Source of the DNA: Nocardia amamiensis
Lineage (GTDB): Bacteria; Actinomycetota; Actinomycetes; Mycobacteriales; Mycobacteriaceae
Assembly (NCBI RefSeq): GCF_015477605.1
Contig: NZ_JADLQX010000003.1
Span: 62,001-126,000 of the forward strand
Reading direction: 5' to 3'
Length of the DNA: 64,000 bases
Positions 50,240 through 59,144 of the stretch are shown here, one piece after another (within the stretch, counting starts at the first letter, position 1; the number at the start of each line of letters is the position of its first letter). The notes beneath the pieces are model-generated. The model saw only the letters and a list, made by a program, of their open reading frames with translations. It ran no database searches and had not been told where the DNA came from. The position numbers and the translations under genes are program-made.

Positions 50240-50660
50240 GGCCACGGTCCGGCTCGCCCGGATCAGCGACCAGCCGCTGGACCCCGACGAGGTGGAGTCA
50301 GCGGTGACCGGACCGCACTACGGCGGGGTCGTGGTGTTCACCGGGAAGGTCCGCGATCACGATGGCGGACAGGCCGTTTCGGCACTGGAATACTCCGCGC
50401 ACCCACAGGCGGAGCGGTTCCTGCACACCGTCTGCGCGGAAGTCGCGGCTTTGCACGGCTTGCCGGTCGCCGCCGTGCATCGCATCGGCTCGCTCGCCGT
50501 CGGCGATCGCGCGATCGTCGTCGCGGTGGCGGCGGCGCATCGCGGCGAGGCGTTCGCCGTGTGCGCGGAACTGGTCGATCGGATCAAACACGAAGTCCCG
50601 ATCTGGAAACGGCAATTGTTCGCCGACGGCCTGTCCGAATGGGTGAATGCCTGCGGGTGA
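50226..50660 (+). CDS. moaE: MoaE, molybdopterin synthase large subunit
   Basis: A 144-residue MoaE. ALEYSAHPQAERFLHTV, VHRIGSLAVGDRAIVVAV and the catalytic KHEVPIWKRQLF segment are all typical. With MoaD it converts cyclic pyranopterin to molybdopterin. ATG 50226 lies inside the end of moaC-mog, with GGAGG 9-13 bases ahead. Confidence 0.94.
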   Translation: MTTAEATVRLARISDQPLDPDEVESAVTGPHYGGVVVFTGKVRDHDGGQAVSALEYSAHPQAERFLHTVCAEVAALHGLPVAAVHRIGSLAVGDRAIVVAVAAAHRGEAFAVCAELVDRIKHEVPIWKRQLFADGLSEWVNACG

Positions 50661-50793
50661 CCGAGGTATCTCGGCGACGATTGCGAGTGCGTCGACGTCA
50701 TCGCGCGTGCCGGTGCACTCGGCCGCATCGATGACGTACGCGGTGCTGTGGCGAACCGCTGTTTGCCTCCCGGCGAAACGTGACGAGCTGCGC

Positions 50794-51831
50794 TCAGTGC
50801 GGTGTGTAGCGCCAGACGCCGAGCATGCTCTGTGGGTCGAGGGGGACCTCGGCGTCGTGCACGGTCTCCCGTAGCCGGGCCAGGGCTGCGTCGGTGTGCA
50901 ATCCAGCGCCGATGAGTACCAGCTGCGCGCCACGCGATTCGCCCCGTGACCAACTGCCCGGTTCGAAGGCGATGTGGCGGCCGACCATGTGCAAGACGAA
51001 CTTCCTGCGTTCATCGGCGACGCCGAACGTGGCGAAGCCCTTCGCCCGGAAGAGGCCCGGCGGCGGGTCCTCCAGAAAACCGATCAGTTTGCGCGGGTCG
51101 AGCTCGCGCCCGCTGGTGAACGAGACGCTGGTGTAGTCGTCGTGCAGATGGCGGTGCTCGGTGTGGTCCTGGTCGTGGTCGTGCTCGGTGAGCAGTTCGT
51201 CGAAGCTCAGTTGTTCGGCCGCGCGAGGCGTTTCCCGCAGCGGTTCGTCGAACAGCAGCCCTGGATCGACCCGGCCGTGCGTCGTCGCGTACACCGGCGC
51301 GGGGCCGACCAGCGCGGTGACGTCCGCACGCAGCCGGGCCAACTGCTGCGCGGATACCCGGTCGGCCTTGTTCACCACCACCAGATCGGCCAGCCGTAGG
51401 TGCGTGAGCAGCTCGGGGTGGCGTGCGCTGCTCTCCGGGAACTGTTCGGCGTCGACCACTTCGACCAAGCCGCCGTAATGGATGCGCGGGTTGTCGCTGC
51501 CGACGACCATCCGGATCAGATTGCGCGGCTCGGCCAGTCCGCTGGCCTCCACCACGATCACGTCGATCTTGGCGCGCGGCTGCGCGAGGCGGGTGAACAA
51601 CGCGTCCAACTCGGTGACGTCCACCGCGCAGCACACGCAACCGTTGCCCAGCGAGACCATGGCGTCGACCTGCCCCGCGACCAGCATGGAGTCGATGTTG
51701 ATCGCGCCGAAGTCATTGACCACCACGCCGATCCTGGTGCCCCGATTGTTCCGCAGCAGGTGGTTGAGCAGCGTGGTCTTTCCCGAACCGAGAAACCCCG
51801 CGACGAGCACAACAGGAATCCGGTCAGCCAT
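50794..51831 (-). CDS. CobW/COG0523-type GTPase (metal chaperone)
   Basis: A 345-residue G3E GTPase: GFLGSGKTT (P-loop), the metal-binding GCVCC motif, VEASGLAEP and VNKAD. A His/Asp/Glu-rich stretch (EHDHDQDHTEHRHLHDD) lies between the GTPase and CobW C-terminal domains. Such proteins deliver Zn or Co to client enzymes. ATG 51831 chosen; GTG 51840 is an alternative. No Zur box or zinc genes are nearby. Confidence 0.88.
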   Translation of the reverse strand: MADRIPVVLVAGFLGSGKTTLLNHLLRNNRGTRIGVVVNDFGAINIDSMLVAGQVDAMVSLGNGCVCCAVDVTELDALFTRLAQPRAKIDVIVVEASGLAEPRNLIRMVVGSDNPRIHYGGLVEVVDAEQFPESSARHPELLTHLRLADLVVVNKADRVSAQQLARLRADVTALVGPAPVYATTHGRVDPGLLFDEPLRETPRAAEQLSFDELLTEHDHDQDHTEHRHLHDDYTSVSFTSGRELDPRKLIGFLEDPPPGLFRAKGFATFGVADERRKFVLHMVGRHIAFEPGSWSRGESRGAQLVLIGAGLHTDAALARLRETVHDAEVPLDPQSMLGVWRYTPH

Positions 51832-51870
51832 TCCGCTCACCCTACTGCGCGGCAGGAGCGGGAGAGAAAG

Positions 51871-51909
51871 CCGGACGCCATCCTCGATGTGGGCGAGGAT
51901 GGCGTCCGG
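51871..51909 (-). terminator. Hairpin terminator after the amidase gene
   Basis: A 15-bp perfect stem (51871-51885 with 51895-51909) with a 9-base loop, 17 bases beyond the amidase stop on the minus strand. Confidence 0.85.
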
Positions 51910-51926
51910 TGGGTTCGGTGTGCGGA

Positions 51927-53270
51927 CTATTTCGCGGGGCCCAGCAGCATGCCCGCCAGGGTGTAGGCCAGGTTGATCAACTCCGCGCTGACGGCGTTGT
52001 CATCCATGCCGAGCGATTTCGCCAGCGGCAGCAGCAACTCCATGATCGAGCCCGGTGTCACGGTGAATCCGGGTACTTCCTGCGAATACGGTTCGCTCGG
52101 CGACTGGGCGGTGCCCGGCGACCCCGGCGCGTTCGGTATCGCCGGAGTGCCCGGCGTGGACTGCGACTGTGGTGTGCCCGGGACCGCCTGGCTCTGCGGC
52201 ATTCCCGGCACCGTCTGGCTCTGCGGCACACCTGGGATCGTCTGGCCCTGTGGAATGCCCGGGGTCGTCTGCCCCTGCGGCAGTCCCGGCACCGCCTGGC
52301 TCTGCGGCATTCCCGGCACCGCCTGCCCCTGCGGCACACCAGGGACCGTCTGTCCCTGCTGCGTGCCCGGATTCGTCTGCCCCTGCGGCGTGCTCTGCTC
52401 CCCCGCCGGACGGTCGGAGGGCGTGCCGGGTTGCGGAATGGGCTGCACAGCCGACTGATCCGACGGCGCACCCGCCTGCGGTGTGCCGAGCAGGTAGCCG
52501 ACCAGCCCGGTCGTGAGGGCGATCGCGTGTTTCAGCTGGCCTTGCGGCGTCTCGAGCAGCGCGGCGTCCTCGGAATTGGCTCCGTTGCCCATCTCCAGGA
52601 AGACGAGCGGCACCGCGGTCAGCGCGGGCCCGGCGACATCCTTGCGGGTCTGCAGTCCGTCCGCGACGCCGCCGTAGTTCGCCGGGACGAAGCCTGCCTG
52701 CCGGTATGCGTCGCGCACCGCCTGCGACGCGGCCAGGCCCGCTCCGGACTGGACCTGATTGACGATCGCGTTCGGGATGGGCAGTTCGGGAACGATCAGA
52801 TGGAAGCCGTGATACTCCGCGGGGGCACTGTCGGCATGGATGCTCACGGCCACGGCGGCGCCGGACTGCGTCGCCGCGTTCGCCCGGTCATCGATGCAGC
52901 CACCCCAGCCCGTGTCGTCCTGGCGGCTCAGCACCACCCGCGCGCCCAGTCCCTCCAGCGCGGTTCTGACCATCTGGCTGACGTTCCAGGTGATGGTGTG
53001 CTCCGGAACGCCGTTGATCGTGGACATCCCGGTGGTCTGGCAGTCCTTGGTACCGCCACGACCGTCGCCGACCGGTCTGGCAAGGTTTTCGGAGTGATTC
53101 GACCCTTGGTGTCCCGGGTCGAGGAATACGGTTCTACCTGCGAGTTTGTTCGCCATGTTCGGCGATGTCGGTGCAGCCTGCGCGGTGGCGGGCAGCAACC
53201 CGGACACCGTCATCGTTACCGCGGCCGTGACGGCGGTACAGATACCGGCCTTGATGATGCTTGGCTTCAT
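51927..53270 (-). CDS. Secreted N-acetylmuramoyl-L-alanine amidase with 9-residue repeats
   Basis: A 447-residue secreted amidase of the Amidase_3 (Rv3717-like) type, cleaving the stem peptide from peptidoglycan. Signal peptide about 1-32 (ends ATAQA). Zinc ligands are His54 (LDPGHQG), the Glu of NGVPEHTITW and the His of SIHADS; the catalytic Glu is in VFLEMGNGANSED. After the enzyme domain come about eight copies of a 9-residue repeat, consensus QGQ[TA][VT]PG[VM]P. A helical end follows. The repeats may span or bind the cell wall. A hairpin lies in the 5' leader. Confidence 0.9.
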   Translation of the reverse strand: MKPSIIKAGICTAVTAAVTMTVSGLLPATAQAAPTSPNMANKLAGRTVFLDPGHQGSNHSENLARPVGDGRGGTKDCQTTGMSTINGVPEHTITWNVSQMVRTALEGLGARVVLSRQDDTGWGGCIDDRANAATQSGAAVAVSIHADSAPAEYHGFHLIVPELPIPNAIVNQVQSGAGLAASQAVRDAYRQAGFVPANYGGVADGLQTRKDVAGPALTAVPLVFLEMGNGANSEDAALLETPQGQLKHAIALTTGLVGYLLGTPQAGAPSDQSAVQPIPQPGTPSDRPAGEQSTPQGQTNPGTQQGQTVPGVPQGQAVPGMPQSQAVPGLPQGQTTPGIPQGQTIPGVPQSQTVPGMPQSQAVPGTPQSQSTPGTPAIPNAPGSPGTAQSPSEPYSQEVPGFTVTPGSIMELLLPLAKSLGMDDNAVSAELINLAYTLAGMLLGPAK

Positions 53271-53280
53271 AGTGCGGTCG

Positions 53281-53299
53281 GTGCCCCGGGACGGGGCAC
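53281..53299 (-). promoter_or_regulatory. Hairpin between a GGGAGG site and the amidase start
   Basis: A perfect 8-bp stem (GTGCCCCG and its complement) with a 3-base loop, 10 bases upstream of the amidase ATG. The only good ribosome-binding sequence (AAGGGAGG) lies on the far side. Folding would bring it to about 9-11 bases from the ATG. Confidence 0.5.
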
Positions 53300-53408
53300 C
53301 CCTCCCTTCCCACTTGTAACACCAAACCCACGATTCACTTTGGCAACGCCTGTCTCAGCAAGGCAAGGCGCGTTATCGAAGTGTTACAGTCCGCGCCGCG
53401 CATTGCCA

Positions 53409-53582
53409 TCAGGCGCGCTCCGGCAGTTTGCGCAGAGGTCGCAGAGCGTAGAGCACCAAGCTCAGGACTGTACCGACCGGCACGCCGAATGCGTCGGCAA
53501 CTCGCTGGTAGCACCAGATGACGTCGGTCAGGTGTGCCCCCAGGGCGACAGCAGCAGCGCCAATAGCTGGGTATCGCGCGAT
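53409..53582 (-). pseudogene. Hydrophobic gene tail or small membrane protein
   Basis: A 57-codon minus-strand frame without a good start encodes VALGAHLTDVIWCYQRVADA, then FGVPVGTVLSLVLYALRPLR and a stop at 53409. The composition is that of a real membrane-protein end. It may be the remains of a lost gene or a small protein with an unusual start. The remaining intergenic DNA (53271-53753) has an 8-bp inverted pair TGTAACAC (53315) and GTGTTACA (53381). Confidence 0.35.
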
Positions 53583-53753
53583 TCAGCGCGCGGCGTTGTC
53601 CCACAGCACAGGAATCCCTGATTTCGGGCACACCACCGGGTCTGTTCTGGTAAGTGTGGCCGCGCGGAGATGCGGGGATCTCCCGATTCCGCCGCGATGG
53701 CGGGAGAACGGCAGCCGCGACGCGGCGGTAGCACAGTCGAGGAGAACACCCTT

Positions 53754-54125
53754 ATGCGTGCAAGCACGCTTCAACTCGCGGGGGCCACGGCCTCCGCGGT
53801 CACCCTGCTCGCCGCCGGAACGGCGGCGGCCGAACCCGCGAACACCATGCCGCAGGACGGCGTCTACCTGGTCGGCGTAGACATCCTCCCCGGTGTGTGG
53901 GAGGCGCCGGGGACTCCCGATCCGGCCTTCGGTTGCGACTGGCGCAGGCTGTGGAAGGTCGAGGGGGACAACACGAACCTGCAGAACATCATCGCAAACA
54001 ACTACACCCGGCTCAGCCCGGTTCGCGTGGAGATCAAGCCGACCGACGTCGCGTTCCGGACCGAGAACTGCGGCCCCTGGCGGTTGCTGTCCGCGCGGCC
54101 GCAGACCGGATCGTTCGGCGGCTAG
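53754..54125 (+). CDS. Small secreted protein of unknown function
   Basis: A 123-residue exported protein. The signal peptide ends near AAGTAAAEP. The mature part begins MPQDGVYLVGVDILPGVWEA and contains two Cys residues that could pair (FGCDWRRLW and ENCGPWRLL). Similar small exported proteins are common in Nocardia and Mycobacterium; none has an assigned role that I know. GAGGAG lies about 10 bases upstream of ATG 53754. The stop overlaps the convergent cyclopropane synthase by 4 nt. Confidence 0.75.
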   Translation: MRASTLQLAGATASAVTLLAAGTAAAEPANTMPQDGVYLVGVDILPGVWEAPGTPDPAFGCDWRRLWKVEGDNTNLQNIIANNYTRLSPVRVEIKPTDVAFRTENCGPWRLLSARPQTGSFGG

Positions 54126-54994
54126 CGGGAGACACCCTCCTTCACCAGCGTGAACTGCATGACGTCGATATGCCCGCTGCGGAAGTTCGCCGCGCAGCCG
54201 GTGAGGTACTTCATGTATCGCTCGTAGACCTCTTCGGACGCGATCGCGATCGCTTCGGCACGGTGCTCGCGCAGCGCCTGCGCCCAGCAGTCGAGGGTGC
54301 GCGCGTAGTGCGGTCGCAGTTCCTGGATCTTCTCGGTGCCCAGGCCGGCGCGACCGGCGAGCCGGGTCACCTCGGCGGGCTGCGGCAGCTGGCCGCCCGG
54401 GAAGATCTCCCGCTTGATGAAGATGTGGAACAGCGCGTGCTCCCTGGTCACCGGGATATTCATGCGCTGGAGATCGGCGAGGGTGTGGCCGACGATGGTG
54501 TGCAGGAGCATCCGCCCGCCCGGCGGCAGCATCCGATGACAGCGTTCGAAGAATGTCGCGTAGCGCTCGCGCCGGAAATGCTCGAACGCGCCGATGCTGA
54601 CGATGCGGTCGGCGTTGTCGTCGTATTCTTCCCAGCCCTGCAACCGGACCTCGACGCCCGCCAGGCGCTTCCGGTCGATCATGGCCTGCACATAGTCGTA
54701 CTGATTGCGGCTGAGCGTCAGGCCGACGACCTTGGCGCCGTACTCGGTGGCGGCGCGCAGCATGGTCGCGCCCCAGCCGCAGCCGATGTCGAGCAGCGTC
54801 ATTCCCGGTCGCAGGTCGAGCTTTCCCAGCGCGAGATCGATCTTGGCGCGCTGCGCTTGTTCGAGCGTCATGTCGGGGCGCTCGAAATAGGCGCAGCTGT
54901 AGGTCATCGAGGGATCGAGGAACAGCGCGTAGAACGCGTCGGAGACGTCGTAGTGCTCTTGCACTTGCCGATAGAACGGCCGGAGGTCGGTCAT
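54122..54994 (-). CDS. Cyclopropane-fatty-acyl/mycolic acid methyltransferase
   Basis: A 290-residue SAM methyltransferase of the CmaA/PcaA/MmaA family, which modifies double bonds of mycolic or other fatty acyl chains. HYDVSDAFYALFLDPSMTYS, CAYFERPDMTLEQAQ, LLDIGCGWGATML (SAM site), GAFEHFRRERY and FIKREIFPGGQLP are diagnostic. ATG 54994 has AGGAGA upstream; Met at 55021 is less likely. It supports a mycolate-making host. Confidence 0.93.
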   Translation of the reverse strand: MTDLRPFYRQVQEHYDVSDAFYALFLDPSMTYSCAYFERPDMTLEQAQRAKIDLALGKLDLRPGMTLLDIGCGWGATMLRAATEYGAKVVGLTLSRNQYDYVQAMIDRKRLAGVEVRLQGWEEYDDNADRIVSIGAFEHFRRERYATFFERCHRMLPPGGRMLLHTIVGHTLADLQRMNIPVTREHALFHIFIKREIFPGGQLPQPAEVTRLAGRAGLGTEKIQELRPHYARTLDCWAQALREHRAEAIAIASEEVYERYMKYLTGCAANFRSGHIDVMQFTLVKEGVSR

Positions 54995-55174
54995 CGCGTT
55001 TCTCCTGTTCAACGGGTTCATATCCGGATACCCGCGCGCATGGCGAAGCGTTTCGGCCCGCGGGGCACCGATACCGAACCGATGCCGAGGTCTCCGTTGC
55101 ACAACACATGGGGAGGCATCCGATTACCTACGGCGTAATCGACTCCGGACATGGCGTCGGGCAGGATCGCGCCC

Positions 55175-55576
55175 ATGATCGACGAAACGGGCACCGCGCT
55201 CTTCCACCAGACCATGCCGTTCACCGAACGTCTCGGCATCGAGGTCCTCGCACACGGACCCGAGCTGGTACGCAGCCGACTGGCCTGGAACGAGTCACTG
55301 TGCACCCTCGGTGGCGTGCTGCACGGCGGGGCGCTGATGTCGCTTGCCGACGCGACCGGCGCGGTGTGCGCGTTCCTGAACCTGCCCGAAGGCAAGCAGG
55401 GCACCACCACGGTCGAGTCCAAGACGAACTTCCTGCGCGCCGTCCGCTCCGGCTACGCCACGGCAACCGCGATTCCGCTGCACGCCGGACGTTCGTTCAT
55501 CGTGGTCGAGACGGCGATCCACGATGACGCGGAAAAGCTGGTCGCCAAGATCACCCAGACCCAAGCAGTGCTCTAG
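55175..55576 (+). CDS. PaaI-type hotdog thioesterase
   Basis: A 133-residue hotdog-fold thioesterase. LCTLGGVLHGGALMSLAD is the HGG active-site segment; TTTVESKTNFLRAVRSG follows. It probably hydrolyses an acyl-CoA. ATG 55175 gives the normal length; ATG 55151 is an in-frame alternative. Its 3' end overlaps the convergent membrane-protein gene by 26 nt. Confidence 0.88.
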   Translation: MIDETGTALFHQTMPFTERLGIEVLAHGPELVRSRLAWNESLCTLGGVLHGGALMSLADATGAVCAFLNLPEGKQGTTTVESKTNFLRAVRSGYATATAIPLHAGRSFIVVETAIHDDAEKLVAKITQTQAVL

Positions 55577-56696
55577 GCGCAGGCGAGGCCGCGGCGATCA
55601 CCCCCGCCGTGGCGCGGGCGGCCGGCCACACCCGGGCGAGATCGAGCAGTTGCCGCAGCCCGGCGTCGAAGTCCTTCGCGGGCACGGGCAATCGGGCCGG
55701 GGGCGATCCGACCGGCGCGGACCCCGACTTCCGCGCGAGCGCCGCCTGCGCCACCTGGCGTGCGTAGTCGGTCAGCGGACAGCCCGACCCGGCCGGCCCG
55801 GCGGTGGCCGGAGCGTACCGGCCGAGGTGCAACAGGGCGTCCTGAATCTCCACGGTCATCCGCATCAGCCGGGACTTCGGATCGGTGCGGTCCTCCGGGC
55901 CGGGGCGCAGGACGATCTCGGGAACCGCCGCGGTGAGATCCCGCCACAATGGGCGCAACCTGCGGCAGGTTCGCCCGGCGCGGTCGAGCTCCGCCGCGGC
56001 GAGCTGCGACTTCACCAGCGGAATGGCAATGAACATCGCGTCGAGCACGAGGCAGGCGGTGACCGACGCTTCAACCCTGGCGAGGTGCGCTCCCCCGCCC
56101 TGCCACCCGGTGACCATCTGGACGAGTGACAGCGCCAGATTGATGCCGAAGAGGATTGCCGCCCAGGCCATTCCCCCGGAGACCAGCTTTCCCTCCACAC
56201 CGATTCCACCGGACCGTAGCTCCCGTACGCACATCCGGGCCAGCAGCGAGGTGTTCACCAGCAGAGGCAGGCCGAACGCGGTCCACACCACGATGTCACC
56301 CGGGCTTGCGGTCAGGTCGACCAGTCGCCCTTCCTGGCGCGCCGACGTGCCCGCCAGCAGGATCGTGGCGGCGCATGCGGCGGCGAGCACACCACAGACG
56401 CGGTGCCTGCGCCAGACCGAGACCGGGTCCGCGTCGAAGGCCCAGACACGGACGATCCCTTGCAGGCACATCGACGACATCACCGTGCAACCGAGCGCCA
56501 GCTGATGGGCCAGGCTCGCGAGACCGGGCGTCATGGTGCAGCGGTACAGCAGCAAGCTCAGCAAACCCCACAGGAACAGCCGGTTGAGCAGCTGATCGAC
56601 GACAGTGTCGCGCACGAGCACCGACCGGCCCGCGAGGACAGCGGCGACGAGGCCGATCGCAGGCCAGGCGATGACTCCCGGAATCGGTGACAACAT
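55551..56696 (-). CDS. MAB_1171c-like membrane protein (DUF6545-type)
   Basis: A 381-residue protein with about seven membrane helices in the first 230 residues and a soluble C-terminal half (CRRLRPLWRDLTAAVPEIVL, LMRMTVEIQDALLHLGRY). This layout matches the MAB_1171c/DUF6545 family of actinobacteria, whose function is unknown. ATG 56696 has GGGAGG upstream, ruling out the longer open frame. Usual partners (XRE regulators) are absent here. Confidence 0.75.
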   Translation of the reverse strand: MLSPIPGVIAWPAIGLVAAVLAGRSVLVRDTVVDQLLNRLFLWGLLSLLLYRCTMTPGLASLAHQLALGCTVMSSMCLQGIVRVWAFDADPVSVWRRHRVCGVLAAACAATILLAGTSARQEGRLVDLTASPGDIVVWTAFGLPLLVNTSLLARMCVRELRSGGIGVEGKLVSGGMAWAAILFGINLALSLVQMVTGWQGGGAHLARVEASVTACLVLDAMFIAIPLVKSQLAAAELDRAGRTCRRLRPLWRDLTAAVPEIVLRPGPEDRTDPKSRLMRMTVEIQDALLHLGRYAPATAGPAGSGCPLTDYARQVAQAALARKSGSAPVGSPPARLPVPAKDFDAGLRQLLDLARVWPAARATAGVIAAASPAPRALLGSG

Positions 56697-57413
56697 CGAT
56701 AGACCTCCCACCCACGAAACTGTCCCCCGTGGACGATACCGTTGCCGGGTGTTTGTGACCGCCCCCATAAAGAACCGGCAGCAGCCGGCCACCGAGGCGC
56801 GTCATCCCTGCCCTGGCGTTCTCGTCTTTCCGGATCCGGACCACGCCCGGATCCACGAGGCGGCTCGCTCCACACCCGCTAGTCCGAGGTCGATCTTGAC
56901 AAGTACGCGATCCGCTACCACACCCATCGAGCACCTGCCTGATCAGTCCGAGTCGAGGCATTATCAGGCGTTCGCCGGGTCGAGACGGAGCCCGCTTGTC
57001 ACCGGACCCAGGACAGCGGCGTCTCGATCGTCGGCTGTCACAGCGCAGCGCTACAGCGCGAATTCGGATAGGACGCAAACCATTTGGTGTAACGGCCGTG
57101 GGTGTTACTCTCTATCACATAGAGTCTCAGTGACGACACTCACCTCCGACACGCAGTTCCCTGCGGGTGCGCCCGCTTCCCGTAGCCCGCGAACGCGGCA
57201 CCACCTCATGCTCTGCCCGCCTGTTCGTGCGGCAAGGACGGAGATTTCTGTGCGCGATGAGCCACGATCAGCTTCCCGGACCGAGCGAATCGATGGTGCA
57301 TCGATCGGAACCGAAGTCGTTTCCCTGGCACTCCTTCAGCGACGCGGCCGAGTGCACATCGCCCTAACGGGCCTATGCGTCACGGCTTGACCGGGTTCGG
57401 GGAAGCGGAAGCG
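56697..57413. other. Long intergenic region upstream of the TetR gene
   Basis: 717 bp without a recognised gene. A promoter-like zone with a palindrome lies near 57085-57124, leaving an unusually long leader of about 290 nt before the TetR start. A 36-codon frame (ATG 57257 to stop 57367; MSHDQLPGPSESMVHRSEPK, then SFPWHSFSDAAECTSP) and a longer overlapping frame (GTG 57130-57390) are open, with no strong evidence for either. Confidence 0.4.
57110..57124. promoter_or_regulatory. 15-bp palindrome upstream of the TetR gene
   Basis: CTCTAT-CAC-ATAGAG is a perfect dyad in the most AT-rich part of the intergenic region, about 290 bp before the TetR start. Possible autoregulatory operator. Confidence 0.55.
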
Positions 57414-58136
57414 ATGAGCAAGCAAACTGCCGGAATGACCGAACTAGCCGTGCGCCCGCGCGCCGCACCGGAGGCGATGAACACCGCACTGCGCGATCGC
57501 CTGATCGACGCGACCGTGGAGGTCGTGTCGACCGAGGGCCTGCACGCGCTCACCGTCCGCCGCGTTTCGCGCATGTGCGGCGTCTCCACGATGGCGGTGT
57601 ATTCCAATTTCGGTGGCATGCCCGGCCTGATCCGCGCCGCGGGCTCCGCGGGCTTCGCGCAATTGGGCGAGCGGATGGCCGCTGCGGGCGTGACCGACCA
57701 GCCGATCGCCGACCTTCTGGTGCTCGGCCTGGCGTTCCGCGACGAGGCGCGGCGCAGGCCGGAGTTGTTCCAGTTGATGTTCGGTACCGGAACGCGCATC
57801 GATATGAAGATCAACCGTGGCAATGTGCTGGTGGCCGGGCATGACTCGGAGTTCGAGCACTACCAGGAAACGTTCGACCACGTGGTCGGGGCGGTGCGGC
57901 GAGCACAGGACGCGGGGATGATCGAAACTGCCGACGTCCGTTCGGCGGCCGCGCAGCTGTGGATGGGCCTGTTCGGCTTCATCCAACTGGAGATGGCGGG
58001 ACACCTGGGCGACGACGGCGTGCTCGAGGTGCTGGTGCCCGCCATCGTGAATCTGCTCGTCGGCATGGGCGCCGAACTGGAGACCGTCGGCGCCGCGGTC
58101 CTCATGGCGATGGAGCGGTTCACCGCCGGCGACTGA
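57414..58136 (+). CDS. TetR-family regulator
   Basis: A 240-residue TetR regulator. The N-terminal helix-turn-helix is DATVEVVSTEGLHALTVRRV, then SRMCGVSTMAVYSNFGGMPG; the C-terminal region resembles the TetR_C_13/WHG type (AFRDEARRRPELFQLMFGTG, then AAAQLWMGLFGFIQLEM). The Met at 57414 was chosen with GGAAG upstream; the frame is open to 57375. Convergent with the SnoaL-like gene. Confidence 0.88.
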   Translation: MSKQTAGMTELAVRPRAAPEAMNTALRDRLIDATVEVVSTEGLHALTVRRVSRMCGVSTMAVYSNFGGMPGLIRAAGSAGFAQLGERMAAAGVTDQPIADLLVLGLAFRDEARRRPELFQLMFGTGTRIDMKINRGNVLVAGHDSEFEHYQETFDHVVGAVRRAQDAGMIETADVRSAAAQLWMGLFGFIQLEMAGHLGDDGVLEVLVPAIVNLLVGMGAELETVGAAVLMAMERFTAGD

Positions 58137-58145
58137 TCCCCCGGC

Positions 58146-58694
58146 TCAGAACGGCAGCCGGGACCTGACCCGCTGGGCGCGCGCCATCGCGCGTTCGGCG
58201 GCGCTGCCGCGCGGCGGCATCAGGCCCAATTGCAGCAGCATCTCCTGCAGATCCCAGGAAGCCTGGCTGCGCCAGATCAGCCCGGAGCGGAACTGCCAGA
58301 GATCGATCACCAGCACGTCGAACTTCTTGCCGGTGGCGGCGAACCCGGGTGGGTCGATCAGGCCGAGATGCGTGCCGGTCATCCGCCACGGCACGATGGC
58401 GAGCCGATTGTCCGCGGCCAGCACCGGCGGAAAGGGATTGGTATAGGCCACGTCCGGAAACGAACGCACCGTGTCGGCGACGAATTTCTCGACTCCCGCG
58501 CGACCGCGCGCGGGCTCGGACATCGACGGATCGTGCCAGATGGTGTCCTCGGTGACGTATTTCGCGACAGCCGCCGGGTCCGCGCTGTTCCAACCCGCGA
58601 TATACCCTTCGGTGAATTCGGTCAGCCATGCCACGCTTTCGATGGGCTCGGCTTCGGCCTCGATTCGGAACTGTCCGGTGTTGTACGGAACCAC
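58146..58694 (-). CDS. SnoaL-like / NTF2-fold protein
   Basis: A 182-residue protein with a SnoaL-type polyketide cyclase/ester cyclase fold: FTEGYIAGWNSADPAAVAKY, DTIWHDPSMSEPARGRAGVE, VADTVRSFPDV, then GKKFDVLVIDLWQFRSGLI. Members act on polyketides or other small molecules, and many are uncharacterised. It lies 450 bp from the divergent PKS, so a role in that pathway is possible but unproven. GTG 58694 has AAAGG about 10 bases ahead. Confidence 0.72.
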   Translation of the reverse strand: MVPYNTGQFRIEAEAEPIESVAWLTEFTEGYIAGWNSADPAAVAKYVTEDTIWHDPSMSEPARGRAGVEKFVADTVRSFPDVAYTNPFPPVLAADNRLAIVPWRMTGTHLGLIDPPGFAATGKKFDVLVIDLWQFRSGLIWRSQASWDLQEMLLQLGLMPPRGSAAERAMARAQRVRSRLPF

Positions 58695-59144
58695 GGCGCA
58701 TCGCCTTTCACCCGGAGTGCGTAATCGAGGAGCCATGGTAGCCATGAATCGGCCGCGCGCTCAACATCTTCCCCCGAGCGGGTGCGGCAGCGGAAAAATA
58801 ACAATGTAATCGACTGTCGCACGCAGCCCGAATAACCCTGTAATAACAGGGGAATAATGCTGTCATATCCGCCCTGAGCTGCGGTGATGATCAATTTGAT
58901 ATCAACGTAGGACCCAAGGGTTTTCGCCCGTGTACCGCACGATTCCGTATTGACCTTCGCGAATCCGCGCTCCTACCATGGGTGGACACTGACCTCCGAC
59001 CACGGAACTACTTCACCTCCGGACGGCGCCTGCGACGCAACATGTTTGCCGGCGTCTCATTCCGGTTGTCTCCACGCTGATTCGATGGCGCCGTATCCGA
59101 AACCGCGGGCGTTTTTCGAATACCTGAGCATCAGGGGATTTTGC
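58695..59144. promoter_or_regulatory. AT-richer divergent region upstream of the PKS
   Basis: No gene seen. It includes a dyad CCCTGT-4-ACAGGG at 58836-58851 inside a locally AT-rich segment (about 58790-58910), a likely promoter and operator zone for the PKS and/or the SnoaL-like gene. Confidence 0.5.
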
